Origin: CANKBT01 sp038236005
Lineage (GTDB): Bacteria > Actinomycetota > Actinomycetes > Mycobacteriales > SCTD01
NCBI GenBank assembly: GCA_038236005.1
Contig: JBBSTI010000178.1
Location: forward strand, 1-6,115
Length of the DNA: 6,115 nt
Direction: 5' to 3'
Shown: piece by piece, positions 5,775 to 6,115 of the stretch
Layout: each line of letters starts with the position of its first letter
Numbering within the stretch: position 1 is the stretch's first letter
The notes under the pieces: model-generated
Told to the model about the DNA's origin: nothing
The model's input: the letters and a program-made list of their open reading frames with translations, nothing else
The model's database searches: none
Position numbers and translations under genes: made by a program

Positions 5775-6115
5775 GTGGGCTCGGCCGGGCGGGCGGCGGC
5801 CCGTGCCGCGAGCTGCGCGGCCGGCCACGGCGGCGGCGTGCCGCCGAAGGCCGGGCACAACGCCTGGTGGTCACACCAGTCGCACAGCTTGCTGGTGACC
5901 GGAGGGAAGTCCTGCCGCTCGGTCGCCCGCGCGATCGCCGACCACAGCGCCCGCAGCTTGCGCTCGGTCGCGAGCAGATCGTGCTCGTCCGGCGCGTAGC
6001 GCAGGATCTCCCGGTCCCCGAGATACATCAGCTGGAGCAGGCGCGGGACCGTGCCCGTCGTACGCCAGAGCACCAGCGCGTAGAACTTCATCTGGAACAG
6101 CGCCTTGCCCTCGAA
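5771..6115 (-). CDS. RecB-family PD-(D/E)XK exonuclease, C-terminal part (cut by right edge)
   Basis: The last 114 residues are visible, beginning FEGKALFQMKFYAL at the window edge. The QxxxY motif (QMKFY) is the one that follows the catalytic D and ExK motifs in RecB, AddB and Cas4 nucleases. Those motifs should lie just outside the window. Near the end, C78, C81 and C87 (counted from the edge) form CX2CX5C, the distal part of the [4Fe-4S] cluster of this group. The fourth cysteine would be near the missing N-terminus. The tail after the cluster is proline- and alanine-rich. Such proteins are usually single-domain, about 250-300 residues in actinobacteria, and act on DNA ends in the cytoplasm. 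The methionine at 6091 is internal, since the motif residues precede it in frame. Its stop overlaps that of the convergent gene. Without CRISPR genes in view, I would not call it Cas4. Confidence 0.88.
   Translation of the reverse strand, partial: FEGKALFQMKFYALVLWRTTGTVPRLLQLMYLGDREILRYAPDEHDLLATERKLRALWSAIARATERQDFPPVTSKLCDWCDHQALCPAFGGTPPPWPAAQLAARAAARPAEPT
5821..5854. terminator. Possible T-less terminator hairpin inside the nuclease 3' end
   Basis: CCGGCC (5821-5826) pairs with GGCCGG (5849-5854), and inside it CGGCGG (5831-5836) pairs with CCGCCG (5841-5846) around CGTG. It starts 46 bases after the haloperoxidase-like stop. The convergent genes leave no intergenic room, so a plus-strand terminator would have to lie within the nuclease gene. 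No T-run follows. The pairing may simply reflect GC-rich codons (GGTPPPWP region). Confidence 0.2.

Noticed and set aside
5771..6091. Complete 106-residue gene starting at ATG 6091
   Set aside because: The frame stays open to the window edge, and the family motif (the Q of QxxxY) lies just before this methionine, so it is internal to a longer gene.
5771..6115. Cas4 of a CRISPR system
   Set aside because: QxxxY and CX2CX5C are shared by RecB, AddB and Cas4 families. There is no array or other cas gene here, and stand-alone RecB-type nucleases are usual in actinobacteria.

Overview
The window is GC-rich DNA (clearly around 70% or more, with G/C-ending codons and GTG starts), which points to an actinobacterium. 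The genus cannot be fixed from the sequence. It holds five protein genes, two of them cut by the window edges, and one long gene-free stretch filled with hairpin repeats.

Left part, minus strand (1-3701). Three genes are read right to left. A MacB/LolD-type ABC ATPase (GTG start at 3701) is followed after one base by an 833-residue FtsX-type permease. After another 47 bases comes the 5' end of a UDP-glucose 6-dehydrogenase, which runs off the left edge. ATPase and permease almost certainly form one type VII ABC (mechanotransmission or lipoprotein/peptide export) system. The dehydrogenase may be co-transcribed or may have its own leaderless promoter.

Middle (3702-4430). This 729-base stretch has no convincing gene. 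Its left end carries the ATPase ribosome binding site, a possible promoter and an inverted repeat. From about 3830 to 4393 it is a degenerate tandem array of two alternating hairpin elements, here called G (GATCATG...CATGAT arms) and C (GTGCACC...GGTGCAC arms). The order is G-C-G-C-(G missing)-C-G. Open frames through this array are repeat artefacts.

Right part (4431-6115). A plus-strand gene encodes a membrane-anchored or secreted vanadium-dependent haloperoxidase-like protein of the PAP2 superfamily, with all the spacing-diagnostic pocket residues. It converges on, and overlaps by four bases, the 3' end of a RecB/Cas4-type PD-(D/E)XK nuclease with an iron-sulfur cysteine cluster. That gene runs off the right edge.

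I see no CRISPR array, tRNA, rRNA, transposase or recognisable defence island. The most unusual parts are the composite hairpin array and the haloperoxidase-like enzyme beside it. Nothing in the window shows that the genes form a single new system.
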